The position numbers were made by a program, and so were the translations under genes. The notes beneath the pieces were generated by a model. It was not told the origin of the DNA. It made no database searches and saw only the letters and a program-made list of their open reading frames with translations. From assembly GCA_963838495.1 (NCBI GenBank), contig CAWIRC010000001.1, forward strand, positions 1,984,001-2,048,000: a DNA stretch of 64,000 nt. The letters are read 5' to 3'. Positions 1 to 9,505 of this stretch are shown piece after piece. This stretch comes from JBEKIK01 sp963838495 (lineage in GTDB: Bacteria > Planctomycetota > Planctomycetia > Pirellulales > Thermoguttaceae). The first letter of the stretch is position 1. Each line of letters begins with the position of its first letter.

Positions 1-410
1 AGCAATTTCATCATGGCCGCGCGGACACGCTGGTCGGCCGCGGCCAGCATTTCACCCTCCGGGGGACAGACGTTTTCCGGCTGCTCCTGCCACTGGCGGT
101 AAACCTTGGGATGTTTTCGCCGCACGTCCTTGACCAGCATCCCTTGCCACAATCCCTGGTTCAAGTTTTGCATGTTTACAAGCTTCCGCATCTTTATATC
201 CAGGGTCTCGGATATGGTCTGTGCGGTGCGAAAGGCCGGCTCGCTGGGCGGGGCATAAATCACTTCCAAACCTTTGTCGCGTAAATCCCCAGCCGCCTGG
301 GCGGCTTCGGCCAGGCCCTGCTCGTTCAGTGGGATGTCTAAAGTTCCTTGAATCCGCTCTTGCACGTCATAGTCGGTAGTTCCCGGGCGGATAAGCGCTA
401 TTTTTAACAT
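1..410 (-). CDS. Histidine-phosphatase-like protein, catalytic His replaced by Pro (partial)
   Basis: The ATG is at 408-410 and the C-terminus runs off the window start. The N-terminus reads MLKIALIRPGTTDYD followed by ERIQGTLDIPLNEQG, the layout of the phosphoglycerate mutase/histidine phosphatase superfamily (LIRHGET...R..G..D.PL...G). The RHG signature is RPG here, so the phospho-accepting histidine is missing. The later superfamily arginine survives in SEPAFRTAQT. The usual acidic proton donor region reads LNQGLWQG, so a glutamine may occupy that place. The second catalytic histidine would lie beyond the window. By family knowledge the protein should not be an ordinary phosphomutase or phosphatase; a pseudoenzyme or binding role is inferred. 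It lies upstream of no gene seen here and is transcribed in the same direction as rpe. Confidence 0.75.
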   Translation of the reverse strand, partial: MLKIALIRPGTTDYDVQERIQGTLDIPLNEQGLAEAAQAAGDLRDKGLEVIYAPPSEPAFRTAQTISETLDIKMRKLVNMQNLNQGLWQGMLVKDVRRKHPKVYRQWQEQPENVCPPEGEMLAAADQRVRAAMMKL

Positions 411-489
411 TTCTTACTAAGTTGTCCTTTCTCCTCACCTCAAAATGGGACAATCTCATTTTCTCTGCGAAAATGCGACGGCCCCCCAA

Positions 490-1194
490 TCAAACGTGTA
501 CATTCTTTGCCGACACGGCTATGGTTGTCATTTCTTCGATAAACTTCCCGTAATTCTTCTGGGAAAACAATGCCGAGCCGATGACGAATAAATCGGCTCC
601 CGCCGATGCGCATGGGCCGATTGTGTCGTGCTGAATGCCGCCATCGACCGAAAGCAGCACGTTATCTTCGACCATTTGCCGCAACTGCCGCAATTTATCC
701 AACGTAACCGGATTGAATTCCTGGCCCCCAAATCCCGGATTCACGCTCATTACCAACACCAGGTCGCAAAGATCGAGGCAGCCCTCCAACGTGGAAACCG
801 GCGTGTCGGGATTCAGGGTAATCCCCGCGGCCGCGCCGATCTGGTGTATTTCGTCCAACAAGTGCCGCGGGTTCGGCACGGCCTCGATGTGGAAGGTCAA
901 CAGGTCGGCCCCGGCCTGGCGGAATGCATGTACGTACCTGGCCGGCTCGGATAGCATCAGGTGCACGTCCAAAGGCAGATCGGTCGATCGGCGGATGGCC
1001 TCGACCACCGGGATCCCGATGCTCAAGTTGGGCACAAAATGCCCGTCCATTATGTCCAGGTGCAGGATCTTGGCTCCAGCGTGCTCCAGGCGGCGGATTT
1101 CTTCTTCAACACGGGCAAAATCGCACGACAACAACGACGGATCAACAAGCGGCGCCGCGTTGTGCAAATCGGTGAGCATCCTGGATAAAAACAT
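490..1194 (-). CDS. rpe: Ribulose-phosphate 3-epimerase
   Basis: Interconverts ribulose 5-phosphate and xylulose 5-phosphate in the pentose phosphate pathway. The protein is a full-length TIM barrel of about 234 residues. Family motifs are clear: PSLLSCDFA at the first strand, HLDIMDGHFVPNLSIG with metal-binding His and Asp, DVHLM, VMSVNPGFGGQ and LSVDGGI, ending with the phosphate-binding GADLFVIGSALF. Three starts are possible: a GTG at 1206, the ATG at 1194 chosen here, and an ATG at 1179. None has a strong Shine-Dalgarno sequence, and 1179 would still leave a complete domain. It shares direction with the preceding histidine-phosphatase-like gene with about 80 bases between them. Confidence 0.93.
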   Translation of the reverse strand: MFLSRMLTDLHNAAPLVDPSLLSCDFARVEEEIRRLEHAGAKILHLDIMDGHFVPNLSIGIPVVEAIRRSTDLPLDVHLMLSEPARYVHAFRQAGADLLTFHIEAVPNPRHLLDEIHQIGAAAGITLNPDTPVSTLEGCLDLCDLVLVMSVNPGFGGQEFNPVTLDKLRQLRQMVEDNVLLSVDGGIQHDTIGPCASAGADLFVIGSALFSQKNYGKFIEEMTTIAVSAKNVHV

Positions 1195-1574
1195 AATGCA
1201 AACCACTAGATCGTGCGAACAGGCAACGGCGGTCGCGACAGAAATTCAACGATAACTGTCCGGCCGAGCCTTTTTCCCGGCCGCTCTTGGGTTGCTTGAT
1301 CAAAATTGCGCGATCACAACCTACCGCCTAAAATGGAGAAACCGGCACTCCGGCCGGCATCGGCGTCGAGGCCCGTCCCTCGACATCAACTATTATACAC
1401 GCCTATTTTAGCAATCGCAGCAACGCATGTCTGCGCTCCTTTTGGGGAAAAACGTATCTCCTTCCCAAATAAGGGGTTAAGGTTACGTGTGCCACTGCTT
1501 GCTTGCAAGCAGTGCCGCTGGAAAAACTTCTTTTGAATTCCCTTTTTTATTGTTTATCACTGTCGGAAAGAAGA
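1195..1574. other. Intergenic region with a palindromic repeat
   Basis: No gene is supported here. It separates scpB from rpe and should hold the rpe promoter. It contains a copy of a short palindromic repeat at 1486-1515. No RNA gene was recognised. Confidence 0.5.
1486..1515. repeat. Palindromic repeat, CACTGCTTGC family
   Basis: CACTGCTTGCTTGCAAGCAGTG forms a hairpin around CTTGCTTGCAAG. The same element occurs at 34562-34590 inside a cobalamin riboswitch. A variant built on CACTGGC/GCCAGTG is at 43079-43102. Confidence 0.75.
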
Positions 1575-2329
1575 CTATGTTGGCGCGTCTTCGCTGCGCG
1601 GTAAATCGTCCAGCGATTGAAGATTGAAAAGCCGCAGAAACCGCTCGGTGGTGTAATAATGACGCGTGCGGCGTTTGCCCTCGGGCCGCTCTATGCGCAG
1701 CAAACCGCGGCGCACCAATTGCGCTAAAGTATGGCTGCTGGGCTTGCCGCGCATGCGGCCGATGCGCTCGCCGCTTATGGGCTGTCGGTATGCCACGATG
1801 GCCAAGATGTCGATGGCGGCTTGTGATAAACGGGCCTCGTGAATCCGCCCGTATAATTTGTCTCGCAAAGCCGAATGGATTTTTCTCAGGCTTAGCCGAT
1901 ACCCGTCGCCCTCGCCGACAATGTTGTACGGGCAATTGTCGGCCGTATAACGCCGATTGAGTTCGTTAACCAAAAGCGGAATTTCCTCGGCTGAAACGTC
2001 GCGCATCATCTCCGCCGCCTTTATCGCCGATAAGGGCTTGTTGTCGCGATTGCCCACAAACAGCATGGCCTCCAAAATGCTCAGCGGGCTGACCGCACAA
2101 GCGTCTTCCATGACCGCCGTGGCCGATGGCTGCTCGGCCGGCCCGGGCTGCGATTCGACCGCCTCTTGATCCATATCCGCCCCTCGATCGCCGACTGCGG
2201 CCGCTTGTTCCGCTTCCGCCTGCGCCGCGGCGCCCCGCCCATGACCTGCGCAAACGCCCGGGCTAATTCGTCCAGCGAAATGCCTTCCTGCCTGCGCGTT
2301 TCAGGAGATGGTTCGGATGATTGTGACAT
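1575..2329 (-). CDS. scpB: Segregation and condensation protein B, frameshifted near the N-terminus
   Basis: ScpB partners ScpA and SMC in chromosome condensation. The long frame (from an ATG at 2174) holds the winged-helix body: SILEAMLFVGN, the central LSQAAIDILAIVAYRQPI and RRGLLRIERPEGKRRTRHYYTT. Upstream, in another frame from an ATG at 2329, lies MSQSSEPSPETRRQEG and SLDELARAFAQVMGG, which resembles the low-complexity N-terminal extension I associate with planctomycete ScpB. The downstream frame is open back to the same point (AAAQAEAEQAAAVGDRGAD). One extra G in the run at 2233-2236 would fuse both parts into one 251-residue protein. A missing base in the sequence is the simplest reading; initiation at 2174 alone would also give a plausible ScpB. 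Confidence 0.88.
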
Positions 2330-2405
2330 GATTGTAGTATCTTAACGATAATCAATCAAAATATGCAATATCATGGTTTATTGAGCCTCAGATTGATAAT
2401 ATCAC

Positions 2406-2475
2406 GTTGGGACGGGAGTTGTACTCCCGTCCCCGCTGGCGAAATAGGGGCAACAGTACAACTGTCGCCCCAACG
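2406..2475. repeat. Two degenerate copies of the GGGGCGGCAGTT hairpin repeat
   Basis: Copy 1 (2406-2434) pairs GGGACGGGAGT with ACTCCCGTCCC. Copy 2 (2446-2475) pairs GGGGC..CAGT with ACTG..GCCCC and ends in CCAAC. The family recurs at 4059, 5955, 6195, 27034 and 31675. Confidence 0.8.
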
Positions 2476-2555
2476 CGATGTGACTTTGGCAATCTGAGAG
2501 CCAATAGCCCGGGCACTTGTGCCCGGAGATTTGTCTGTATTTATAACAGTTGTTA

Positions 2556-3209
2556 CTATGCCGCTGATTCTTCATACAGTTCGTTTTTTCGAGTCCCGAT
2601 CATCCGCCGGGCAGTTGGAAAAATCTCCGCGAACTGATCGGGCAAGGGCGGAAGTTTCACCCGCCGCATCACCTGGTTCAGCCGCATCAACAGCTTGTCG
2701 TCTTCGAGATAATCCCACAATACCTTTTGCCGGCGGAATTCCGCGATCATCGTCGAGAGCCGCTCGGTACGTCGCGGCGCCATGCGATTCACCGCGGCCT
2801 GGACCTGTTCCGGTTCGATCTCCTGCAAAAGCCCGTAATATCGCTCCAGTATATGCGGATTCTCTTCGGCCAATGCCGCATCCAGCAGGATCTCCACCAA
2901 AAGGTGCCCCAGGAAACTGGGACGCAAACCGTGCCGGTCGCCCAAGCAATCGCGGACCATCACCGTCAAATGCCAGGAAAGCTCGGCAAATGCCCGGGTA
3001 TTGTGAAACCTGGCGTCTTGGCAAATATGCCTCTGCACCCCGCCCGCCACTCCCGCCGCCACCGCGTCGGCGTCGGCCAGGAACGGCTCCACGTGCTTGA
3101 TCCGCAATCGCACCGTGCGATCGGCAACCGTCAGCCAATCCGGCACGCCCGCCCCGGCCGCAAAATACGGCCGGTCCATAAGCGGCAGCGCATGGGCAAG
3201 ATAATTCAT
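2556..3209 (-). CDS. ACP phosphodiesterase-like (DUF479/AcpH-type) protein
   Basis: 217 residues, soluble, starting MNYLAHA, the opening typical of acyl-carrier-protein phosphodiesterases (AcpH, MNFLAHxxLA). The layout GVPDWL...RLRI...GVQRHICQDARFHN gives conserved Asp, Arg and His positions like those of this HD-fold family. AcpH removes the phosphopantetheine arm from ACP; whether this distant member does so is inference. GGGGA eight bases before the ATG is a reasonable ribosome site. It may equally be described as a planctomycete-conserved protein of unknown function. Confidence 0.55.
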   Translation of the reverse strand: MNYLAHALPLMDRPYFAAGAGVPDWLTVADRTVRLRIKHVEPFLADADAVAAGVAGGVQRHICQDARFHNTRAFAELSWHLTVMVRDCLGDRHGLRPSFLGHLLVEILLDAALAEENPHILERYYGLLQEIEPEQVQAAVNRMAPRRTERLSTMIAEFRRQKVLWDYLEDDKLLMRLNQVMRRVKLPPLPDQFAEIFPTARRMIGTRKNELYEESAA

Positions 3210-3235
3210 TATTTTTCCCCGAATATTGACTTTTT

Positions 3236-3348
3236 ATTGAGTCCTACATTGCAAAGGAACCGTTCCACGGCCAAACGACTAGCAAACTCGGCTGGAACAG
3301 CCGTGTTTGCGGCTAAATAAAGATCATTGGCTGCATCGGAATCGATAA
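3236..3348. repeat. About 110-bp repeat module, copy 1 (upstream of a membrane protein gene)
   Basis: Shares ATTGAGTCCTNCATTG, CCACGGCCAAACG, a hairpin with 13-base arms GCAAACTCGGCTG/CAGCCGTGTTTGC around GAA, and TCATTGGCTGCATCGGAATC with 37631-37745. Both copies end close before the start codon of a membrane or secreted protein gene. Confidence 0.85.
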
Positions 3349-3377
3349 ACTATAATTATGCTGAGGGAGACAAGATT

Positions 3378-3908
3378 ATGAAATGCCTGTTTTATCGTTA
3401 TCGCGGTTTTCTGCCATTGGCGACCTTGTTGGTCGGGATTGTTTTAGGCGGTTTTCTACCCCATATCCCCATGCATGCCGTGGCCACCGATCGCGGCGAA
3501 ACCTACATCATGGCCACCGGACTGCTCGATACCGACGTGGAAGCGGTGTATTTTCTCGATTGCCTCACGGGCGATCTGTTTGCCGCCGTGCCGGGCAAGA
3601 CCACCGGCGGATTTACCGGCATGTATCGCTGCAACGTTCTGAATGATTTGCAGGTCGATCTGGCCAAGAATCCGCATTTCCTCATGGTTACCGGACTGGC
3701 CGATTTGAGGAGTACGACGGCCCGGGGCTACGGCGGTTCTTCGGTCGTGTACGTGGCCGAAACCACCACCGGCAAGGCAGTGGCCTACGCCATCCCCTGG
3801 GATCGTGCCCGCTGGAATATCCGCACGCCAACCCAGGACGTGTTGCGCCTGGTCGGCGCCATATCTTTCCGCAACATCCAACCCGTTATGCCCGCCACAA
3901 AACCCTAA
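3378..3908 (+). CDS. Membrane-anchored or secreted protein of unknown function
   Basis: The ATG at 3378 follows GAGGGAGA at good spacing; an upstream in-frame start at 3327 lies inside the repeat module and is not favoured. The 176-residue product has a basic start (MKCLFYRYRGF), one hydrophobic stretch at about residues 11-28 (uncleaved signal anchor or signal peptide), then a soluble domain with ETYIMATGLLDTDVEAVYFLD and GGSSVVYVAETTTGKAVAYA. I recognise no catalytic motif. The strand-rich domain resembles short conserved exported proteins of planctomycetes, which is a family impression only. It is monocistronic. Confidence 0.7.
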   Translation: MKCLFYRYRGFLPLATLLVGIVLGGFLPHIPMHAVATDRGETYIMATGLLDTDVEAVYFLDCLTGDLFAAVPGKTTGGFTGMYRCNVLNDLQVDLAKNPHFLMVTGLADLRSTTARGYGGSSVVYVAETTTGKAVAYAIPWDRARWNIRTPTQDVLRLVGAISFRNIQPVMPATKP

Positions 3909-3910
3909 TG

Positions 3911-3994
3911 AATCAGGCACGCTCCGCGTGCCGTCATGATAATTCCATCTTGACTCGCACATCAGACTGACGGCACACGGACTGTGCCTGCTAC
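3911..3994. repeat. Facing copies of the GGCACAC-CCGTGTGCC repeat
   Basis: CAGGCACGCTCCGCGTGCCGTC at the left and a reverse-oriented GACGGCACACGGACTGTGCC at the right form an inverted pair about 60 bases apart. Related copies are at 7481 and 31812. Confidence 0.7.
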
Positions 3995-4058
3995 ATAGGA
4001 CTTGACTCCGCGGACTTGTAGTCCATTAATTATCGTGGAAAACTTTCACCCAATCCGC

Positions 4059-4086
4059 TGGGGCGGCGGTTGAACTGCCGCCCCAA
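4059..4086. repeat. GGGGCGGCAGTT hairpin repeat
   Basis: GGGGCGGCGGTT and AACTGCCGCCCC form a near-perfect hairpin shortly before the GYD gene. It lacks a following T-run in the plus direction, so terminator function is not evident. Confidence 0.85.
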
Positions 4087-4120
4087 CAAATCGAATCCTT
4101 TTTACAGCGAGGGACATATC

Positions 4121-4405
4121 ATGGCCACCTTTGTAATGTTGGGCAAATACACCCCCCAGGCCTTGGCCGATCTGAGTTCCAAGCGGACTAAAGACGCCCT
4201 GGCCATAATCAAAAAGAACAAGGGCGAAGTGCAACTCATGTACGCCACCCTCGGCCAGAACGACCTGCTCTTGGTTCTCGATTTCCCCAGCGTAAAAGAG
4301 GCGATGAAGACCTCCGTGGCGCTGACAAAGCTCACCGGCATCGGCTTTACAACCTCGGCCGCAGTCCCCGTCGACGTGTTCGACAAACTGATGAGCGGCT
4401 CGTAA
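4121..4405 (+). CDS. GYD domain-containing protein
   Basis: A 94-residue single-domain protein, MATFVMLGKYTPQALADLS..., matching the small GYD family (ferredoxin-like fold, unknown function). The conserved core is MYATLGQNDLLLVLDFPS, where most members read GxYDxxxxxxxPD; here GQNDL replaces GxYD. AGCGAGGGA nine bases before the ATG is the ribosome site, so the longer frame from 4070, which starts inside the hairpin repeat, is rejected. It stands alone, convergent with fumC. No specific substrate can be assigned. Confidence 0.8.
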   Translation: MATFVMLGKYTPQALADLSSKRTKDALAIIKKNKGEVQLMYATLGQNDLLLVLDFPSVKEAMKTSVALTKLTGIGFTTSAAVPVDVFDKLMSGS

Positions 4406-4462
4406 GTGCACTGGCGTAGGACGACATTGAAAGTCGTCCTACCCCCGCTGTTTCCCTCCACC

Positions 4463-5883
<1,421 letters not shown>

Positions 5884-5954
5884 TTTGCACCTCGGTTGTT
5901 GAGGCAATAGCTGGTTGTTGCGGCGATAATCAGTTGTTGGGATAATGATTGGCT

Positions 5955-5985
5955 GTTGGGGCGACAGTTGAACTGTCGCCCCAAC
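5955..5985. repeat. GGGGCGGCAGTT hairpin repeat
   Basis: GTTGGGGCGACAGTT/AACTGTCGCCCCAAC, a perfect 15-bp-arm palindrome around a single central G. Confidence 0.9.
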
Positions 5986-6128
5986 GATATTTTTACCCCA
6001 TTTCTAACCACAATATCCATATAATCGGATTATTGCAATGTTTCCCCAGTACCCCACACAAGTAGGGGCGGCGTTCGGTTGACAGTTCCCTATTGCGCAA
6101 CCAAAATTAATTGATTAAGCACAAGTTG

Positions 6129-6170
6129 TTCAATTTGCAATTTGAAATTTGCAATTTCCAATTTGCATTA
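6129..6170. repeat. AT-rich CAATTTGCAATTTGAAATTTGC repeat
   Basis: Iterated units of CAATTTGCAATTT / AAATTTGCAATT. Members of this family occur at 18467, 18571, 22708, 24440, 24541, 34842, 36224, 38566 and 54102. Confidence 0.8.
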
Positions 6171-6194
6171 TAAAAACGCATTTTTTCAATACCT

Positions 6195-6225
6195 GTTGGG
6201 GCGGTAGTTCAACTGCCGCTACAAC
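6195..6225. repeat. GGGGCGGCAGTT hairpin repeat
   Basis: GTTGGGGCGGTAGTT and AACTGCCGCTACAAC form an imperfect palindrome ending 25 bases before the aldolase start. Confidence 0.85.
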
Positions 6226-6250
6226 ACCATAGCATCTCAAGGAGACTCCC

Positions 6251-7222
6251 GTGACTGCACCGTGGATTACTTATCGGCCGGAACTGAAGGTATTGGACTG
6301 CACCGTGCGCGACGGCGGACTTGTAAACGATCACCTCTTCGACGACGCCTTCGTCCGCGCGATATACAGCGCCTGCGTGGAGTCGGGCATCGATTACATG
6401 GAAGTCGGTTACAAGGCCGACGGCAAAGTCCTTGCCCGCGACAAGTTCGGGGCCTGGAAATTCTGCCGCGAAGAAGACATCCGCCGCGTGGTTGGCGACA
6501 ATCCCACGCCGCTAAAGCTCACCGCCATGATCGACGCCGGCAAGTCCGACTGGCGCAACGACGTGCTCCATAAAAACGACAGCGTGCTGAGCATGATCCG
6601 CGTGGCCTTCTACGCCAACCAGGTCTCCGAGGCCATGGACATGATCAAGGACGCCAAGGACAAGGGCTACGAAGTCTCGGCCAACCTCATGGCCGTGACC
6701 ACCGTCAAGGAACAGGAAATCGACCAGGTCCTGGAAGTGCTGATTACATCCCCGGCCGACGTGATCGTGGTCGTCTACAGCTACGGGGCCATGTACGCCG
6801 AGCAGGTCGAACTCTTGGTCAAAAAATATCTGGATTACTGCAAGGGGTCGGGCAAACAGGTCGGCATCCACGCACATAACAATCAGCAATTGGCATTCGC
6901 CAACAGCATCGAGGCCATCATCCACGGGGCCAACCGCATCGACGCCTCGATGGCCGGCCTGGGCCGCGGGGCCGGCAATTGCCCCATGGAACTTCTCATC
7001 GGCTTCCTCCGCAATCCCAAGTTCAAAATCCGGCCTGTCTATCAGGTCATTCAAGACCAACTGCTGCCCCTAAGCCGCACCGTGGAATGGGGGCCGTACG
7101 TGCAATACAACATCACCGGACAGCTTAACGAGCATCCCCGCAGCGCAATGGCCGCCCGCGGCAACGGCGAACGGAGAGACAACTACATCGACTTCTACGA
7201 CCGCCTGACCAGCGACATATAG
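6251..7222 (+). CDS. HMGL-like aldolase family protein (4-hydroxy-2-oxovalerate aldolase-like)
   Basis: GTG start at 6251 with AAGGAG six bases upstream. The 323-residue protein shows the DRE-TIM metallolyase pattern: LDCTVRDGGLVNDH at the N-terminus, GIDYMEVGYKA, VVVYSYGAMY, and the metal-binding HxH pair in GIHAHNNQQLAFAN, followed by DASMAGLGRGAGNC. Enzymes of this family cleave or condense 2-oxo acids (HMG-CoA lyase, 4-hydroxy-2-oxovalerate aldolase, isopropylmalate synthase). The exact substrate cannot be read; no acetaldehyde dehydrogenase or other meta-cleavage gene is adjacent, so an aldolase in sugar-acid or surface-sugar metabolism is equally possible. Confidence 0.85.
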   Translation: MTAPWITYRPELKVLDCTVRDGGLVNDHLFDDAFVRAIYSACVESGIDYMEVGYKADGKVLARDKFGAWKFCREEDIRRVVGDNPTPLKLTAMIDAGKSDWRNDVLHKNDSVLSMIRVAFYANQVSEAMDMIKDAKDKGYEVSANLMAVTTVKEQEIDQVLEVLITSPADVIVVVYSYGAMYAEQVELLVKKYLDYCKGSGKQVGIHAHNNQQLAFANSIEAIIHGANRIDASMAGLGRGAGNCPMELLIGFLRNPKFKIRPVYQVIQDQLLPLSRTVEWGPYVQYNITGQLNEHPRSAMAARGNGERRDNYIDFYDRLTSDI

Positions 7223-7223
7223 T

Positions 7224-7409
7224 CTAAGAAGCCGGATTTGATGATGCGTTCTCCGGCCCGGCGGCCGGTTCCGCTTCGGCCTTGGCAGGATTTATGCCCG
7301 AATCTTCCCCGGCCTTGACCGATTCGAACGAATCAGCCCTCAAATACATCGCCAAGGCAAAGCCCAGGCAAATATTCAGCACTGCAAATATAAGCGTTAA
7401 AACCACCAC
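7224..7409 (-). CDS. Small single-pass membrane protein, hypothetical
   Basis: A 61-residue product from a GTG start with GGAAAGG upstream. One N-terminal transmembrane helix (LTLIFAVLNICLGFALAMYL) is followed by an Ala/Glu/Pro-rich hydrophilic tail. No family was recognised. It is convergent with the aldolase gene, ending two bases from its stop. A real gene is supported by the helix-plus-tail design and the ribosome site, but it is short and could be spurious. Confidence 0.45.
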   Translation of the reverse strand: MVVLTLIFAVLNICLGFALAMYLRADSFESVKAGEDSGINPAKAEAEPAAGPENASSNPAS

Positions 7410-7474
7410 AATCCGACCTTTCCCATAGAAAGCCCAAGAAATGGCTATAAAAAATATAGGTCATAAGTCGCCAT

Positions 7475-7565
7475 GCAGCAGGCACACTCCGTGTGCCTTC
7501 GCCACATGCCATTGGCTATTGCCAGTATTTAAAAAGCGTGCCACTGGCTATAGACAGTGCTGATC
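7475..7565. repeat. GGCACACTCCGTGTGCC and GTGCCACTGGC repeats
   Basis: GCAGGCACACTCCGTGTGCC (about 7479-7498) is a palindromic copy of the family at 3911 and 31812. The following GTGCCACTGGCTATAGACAGTGC (about 7539-7561) resembles the element at 43079. Confidence 0.7.
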
Positions 7566-7611
7566 GAGCCACGGCCAAGATGCCCGTGCAACTAAAATTT
7601 GGCAACGCTGA

Positions 7612-9033
7612 CTAACGAAACCGCCGCCGGATATAAACAAGCATAATCAAGAATCCCGAGGCCAGAATCATCAGCGTTCCCGGCTCGGGCACACTAAGTG
7701 CGTAGTCGCTGAAACCGTAAACCGTGAAACTCGCATAGCCGCCGTTGCAGGTCAGGTCGGTGGCGTCGTACTGGCTCCAGGCAGTGCCGTCGTAGTACCA
7801 GACTGTGATATCGTTCCTGGAAAAACTCGAGCCCACGTTGAACGAAAGATAGGCGGGCTGTCCGGTCGTATAACCGCCGCTGACCGTCATCTGCCATCCG
7901 TCCAAAAGCGTTTGGTTGTTAGCATTGAGAATTGTTTGCAGATCGACCAACGGCTGGCCGCTGATGGCCGAGGCGGTAAAGTCCAGCGACGTGTCCGCAG
8001 TAGCCGGGGCAAAACTTGCCCCCAGTCCCACGTCGGTGACCAGCAAACGCTGGGTGTCTCTTAGATCGATGGTTATCTGATTGTCCAACAGTCCCTGTTG
8101 CACGCCGGACGCGGAAAAAGTGTGGGCAGTAGAATCCCACGTGCCGCCAATGGCCTGGTAAGCGCCGCTGCCGTTCCAAGTCGGGGCGGCAGATATGGGC
8201 GTATAGGCAATACCCGCGGCATTAGCCCCGGCCAGGATGCGGATCGTGCCGTTGTTGGTGATCGCGCCGCTTCCGCCGTCGATGCTAAGTTGGCTGCTGT
8301 TGCCCACGTCTATCACCAGCAGCGATTGGCTATTGACAGAGGCGCTGGTCGCAGTGACAGAAGCGCCTCCGGAGATGTTGAGCGTTCCTTTTCCATAATC
8401 GCCCACATAAAGGCTCGAGCTGTTGGTCCACTTTGAGTTAACGCCGTCAACCGTTATCATGCCCGTGCCAACCGATGGCGGTTGATCGTAAATGTTCACA
8501 TCGTAGCCGATGTAGCCGAAAGTATTGCTGACCTCGCCACCGCCGGTAATCTCCAACCTCCCCTTGCCATAAAAGCCCACATAGAGTTCGTTGTTGTTGG
8601 TCCAATGTGAGTTTGTACCGTCAATTCTTGCCGTGCCTGTTGCGCTTCCATAATCGCCGAGGTATCCGTAGTCATAGTTAATAACCGCCCCGCCGCCGGT
8701 GATATTAAGGATTCCGTTGCCGACAAGGCCGATATAGAGCCTTGCTTTATTGGTCCATGTCGAGCCGGGCCCATCCACGGTGAAAGTGCCCGTGTGCCTG
8801 GGCAAATAACCGACATAAGCATACTGGGTAAGAACGTCGTAATTGGAATCGATCGTCACCGACCCGTCATAAGTCCAAGCAATGAAGACGGAAGTGGAAT
8901 CGCCCCACTTGGACGGATCGTCCGGTATGACGTCGCCTGTGACAATGTAATCGGCGCAAAGCGGCGCCGCATGAGCGCATACATAGATCGCAGAAGCAAT
9001 AACCAAGAAACGTAAATACGATGACCGTGCCAT
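7612..9033 (-). CDS. PEP-CTERM surface protein with tandem beta-type repeats
   Basis: The ATG at 9033 is preferred over the upstream one at 9093 because MARSSYLRFLVIASAIYVC begins a normal signal peptide ending near APLCADY. Residues about 70-240 hold four tandem repeats of the pattern GSxWTNxxxLYVGxxGxGxLxITGGGxV, like autotransporter-associated beta-helix repeats. A middle domain follows, then a C-terminal VPEPGTLMILASGF helix and RRRFR, a complete PEP-CTERM sorting tail. By family knowledge such proteins are exported and processed by an exosortase. The ligand is unknown. It is monocistronic and ends in a region without a clear terminator. Confidence 0.88.
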   Translation of the reverse strand: MARSSYLRFLVIASAIYVCAHAAPLCADYIVTGDVIPDDPSKWGDSTSVFIAWTYDGSVTIDSNYDVLTQYAYVGYLPRHTGTFTVDGPGSTWTNKARLYIGLVGNGILNITGGGAVINYDYGYLGDYGSATGTARIDGTNSHWTNNNELYVGFYGKGRLEITGGGEVSNTFGYIGYDVNIYDQPPSVGTGMITVDGVNSKWTNSSSLYVGDYGKGTLNISGGASVTATSASVNSQSLLVIDVGNSSQLSIDGGSGAITNNGTIRILAGANAAGIAYTPISAAPTWNGSGAYQAIGGTWDSTAHTFSASGVQQGLLDNQITIDLRDTQRLLVTDVGLGASFAPATADTSLDFTASAISGQPLVDLQTILNANNQTLLDGWQMTVSGGYTTGQPAYLSFNVGSSFSRNDITVWYYDGTAWSQYDATDLTCNGGYASFTVYGFSDYALSVPEPGTLMILASGFLIMLVYIRRRFR

Positions 9034-9505
9034 TACACATTCCTTTACAGTGAATGTATGCCTGAAAAAGGGAAGAATCCGACTAAGAAGCACTCGCCGA
9101 CGGCCTTCAGCCGTTAATTGCGAGAAAAAGTCGGATTTTTAAGACGCTGCCTCGCTTACGGTAAACGAGTGAATTTAAACAGCCAAACAAACACGCTCAA
9201 GCAAAGACAAGATAGCACAGCGCAGCATATCGCTGTTAAATTCACAGGGAGTTTTGCTCCCAGGCTAAACTTTCGCTACCTCATCTTATTAAGGATTGTT
9301 TTAAAAAAACACCTAGTTAACACCGCTATTGTAATATTGCACCGTTGAACTTGTCAATGATTTTGTCGCGGATTTTATACATGCCATTTAATGTTTAAGG
9401 GGCTCTATCAAAACCTCCCCTCTCCCAGAGGGAGAGGGGAGCTTTTTTTATAAGAAGGAATACTCCTTAAGAGATATTCCTCAAACGATACTCCTCAGAT
9501 ATTCC
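9034..9505. other. Intergenic region
   Basis: No gene supported. It holds the upstream region of the PEP-CTERM gene and a strong hairpin at 9415-9442. A short inverted pair AATCCGACT...AGTCGGATT flanks 9078-9140. Confidence 0.5.
9415..9442 (+). terminator. CCCCTCTCCC repeat with T-run, terminator-like
   Basis: CTCCCCTCTCCC and GGGAGAGGGGAG form a 12-bp stem directly followed by CTTTTTTTA in the plus direction. It belongs to the dispersed CCCTCTCCCTTTGGGAGAGGG family. No plus-strand gene lies immediately upstream, so use as a terminator is uncertain. Confidence 0.5.

Larger units (their letters stand above)
5884..6250. other. Divergent intergenic region filled with repeats
   Basis: Lies between the divergently transcribed fumC and the aldolase gene, so it must hold both promoters. 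It contains hairpin repeats at 5955-5985 and 6195-6225 and an AT-rich GCAAATT-type repeat at 6129-6170. No gene is supported. Confidence 0.6.
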
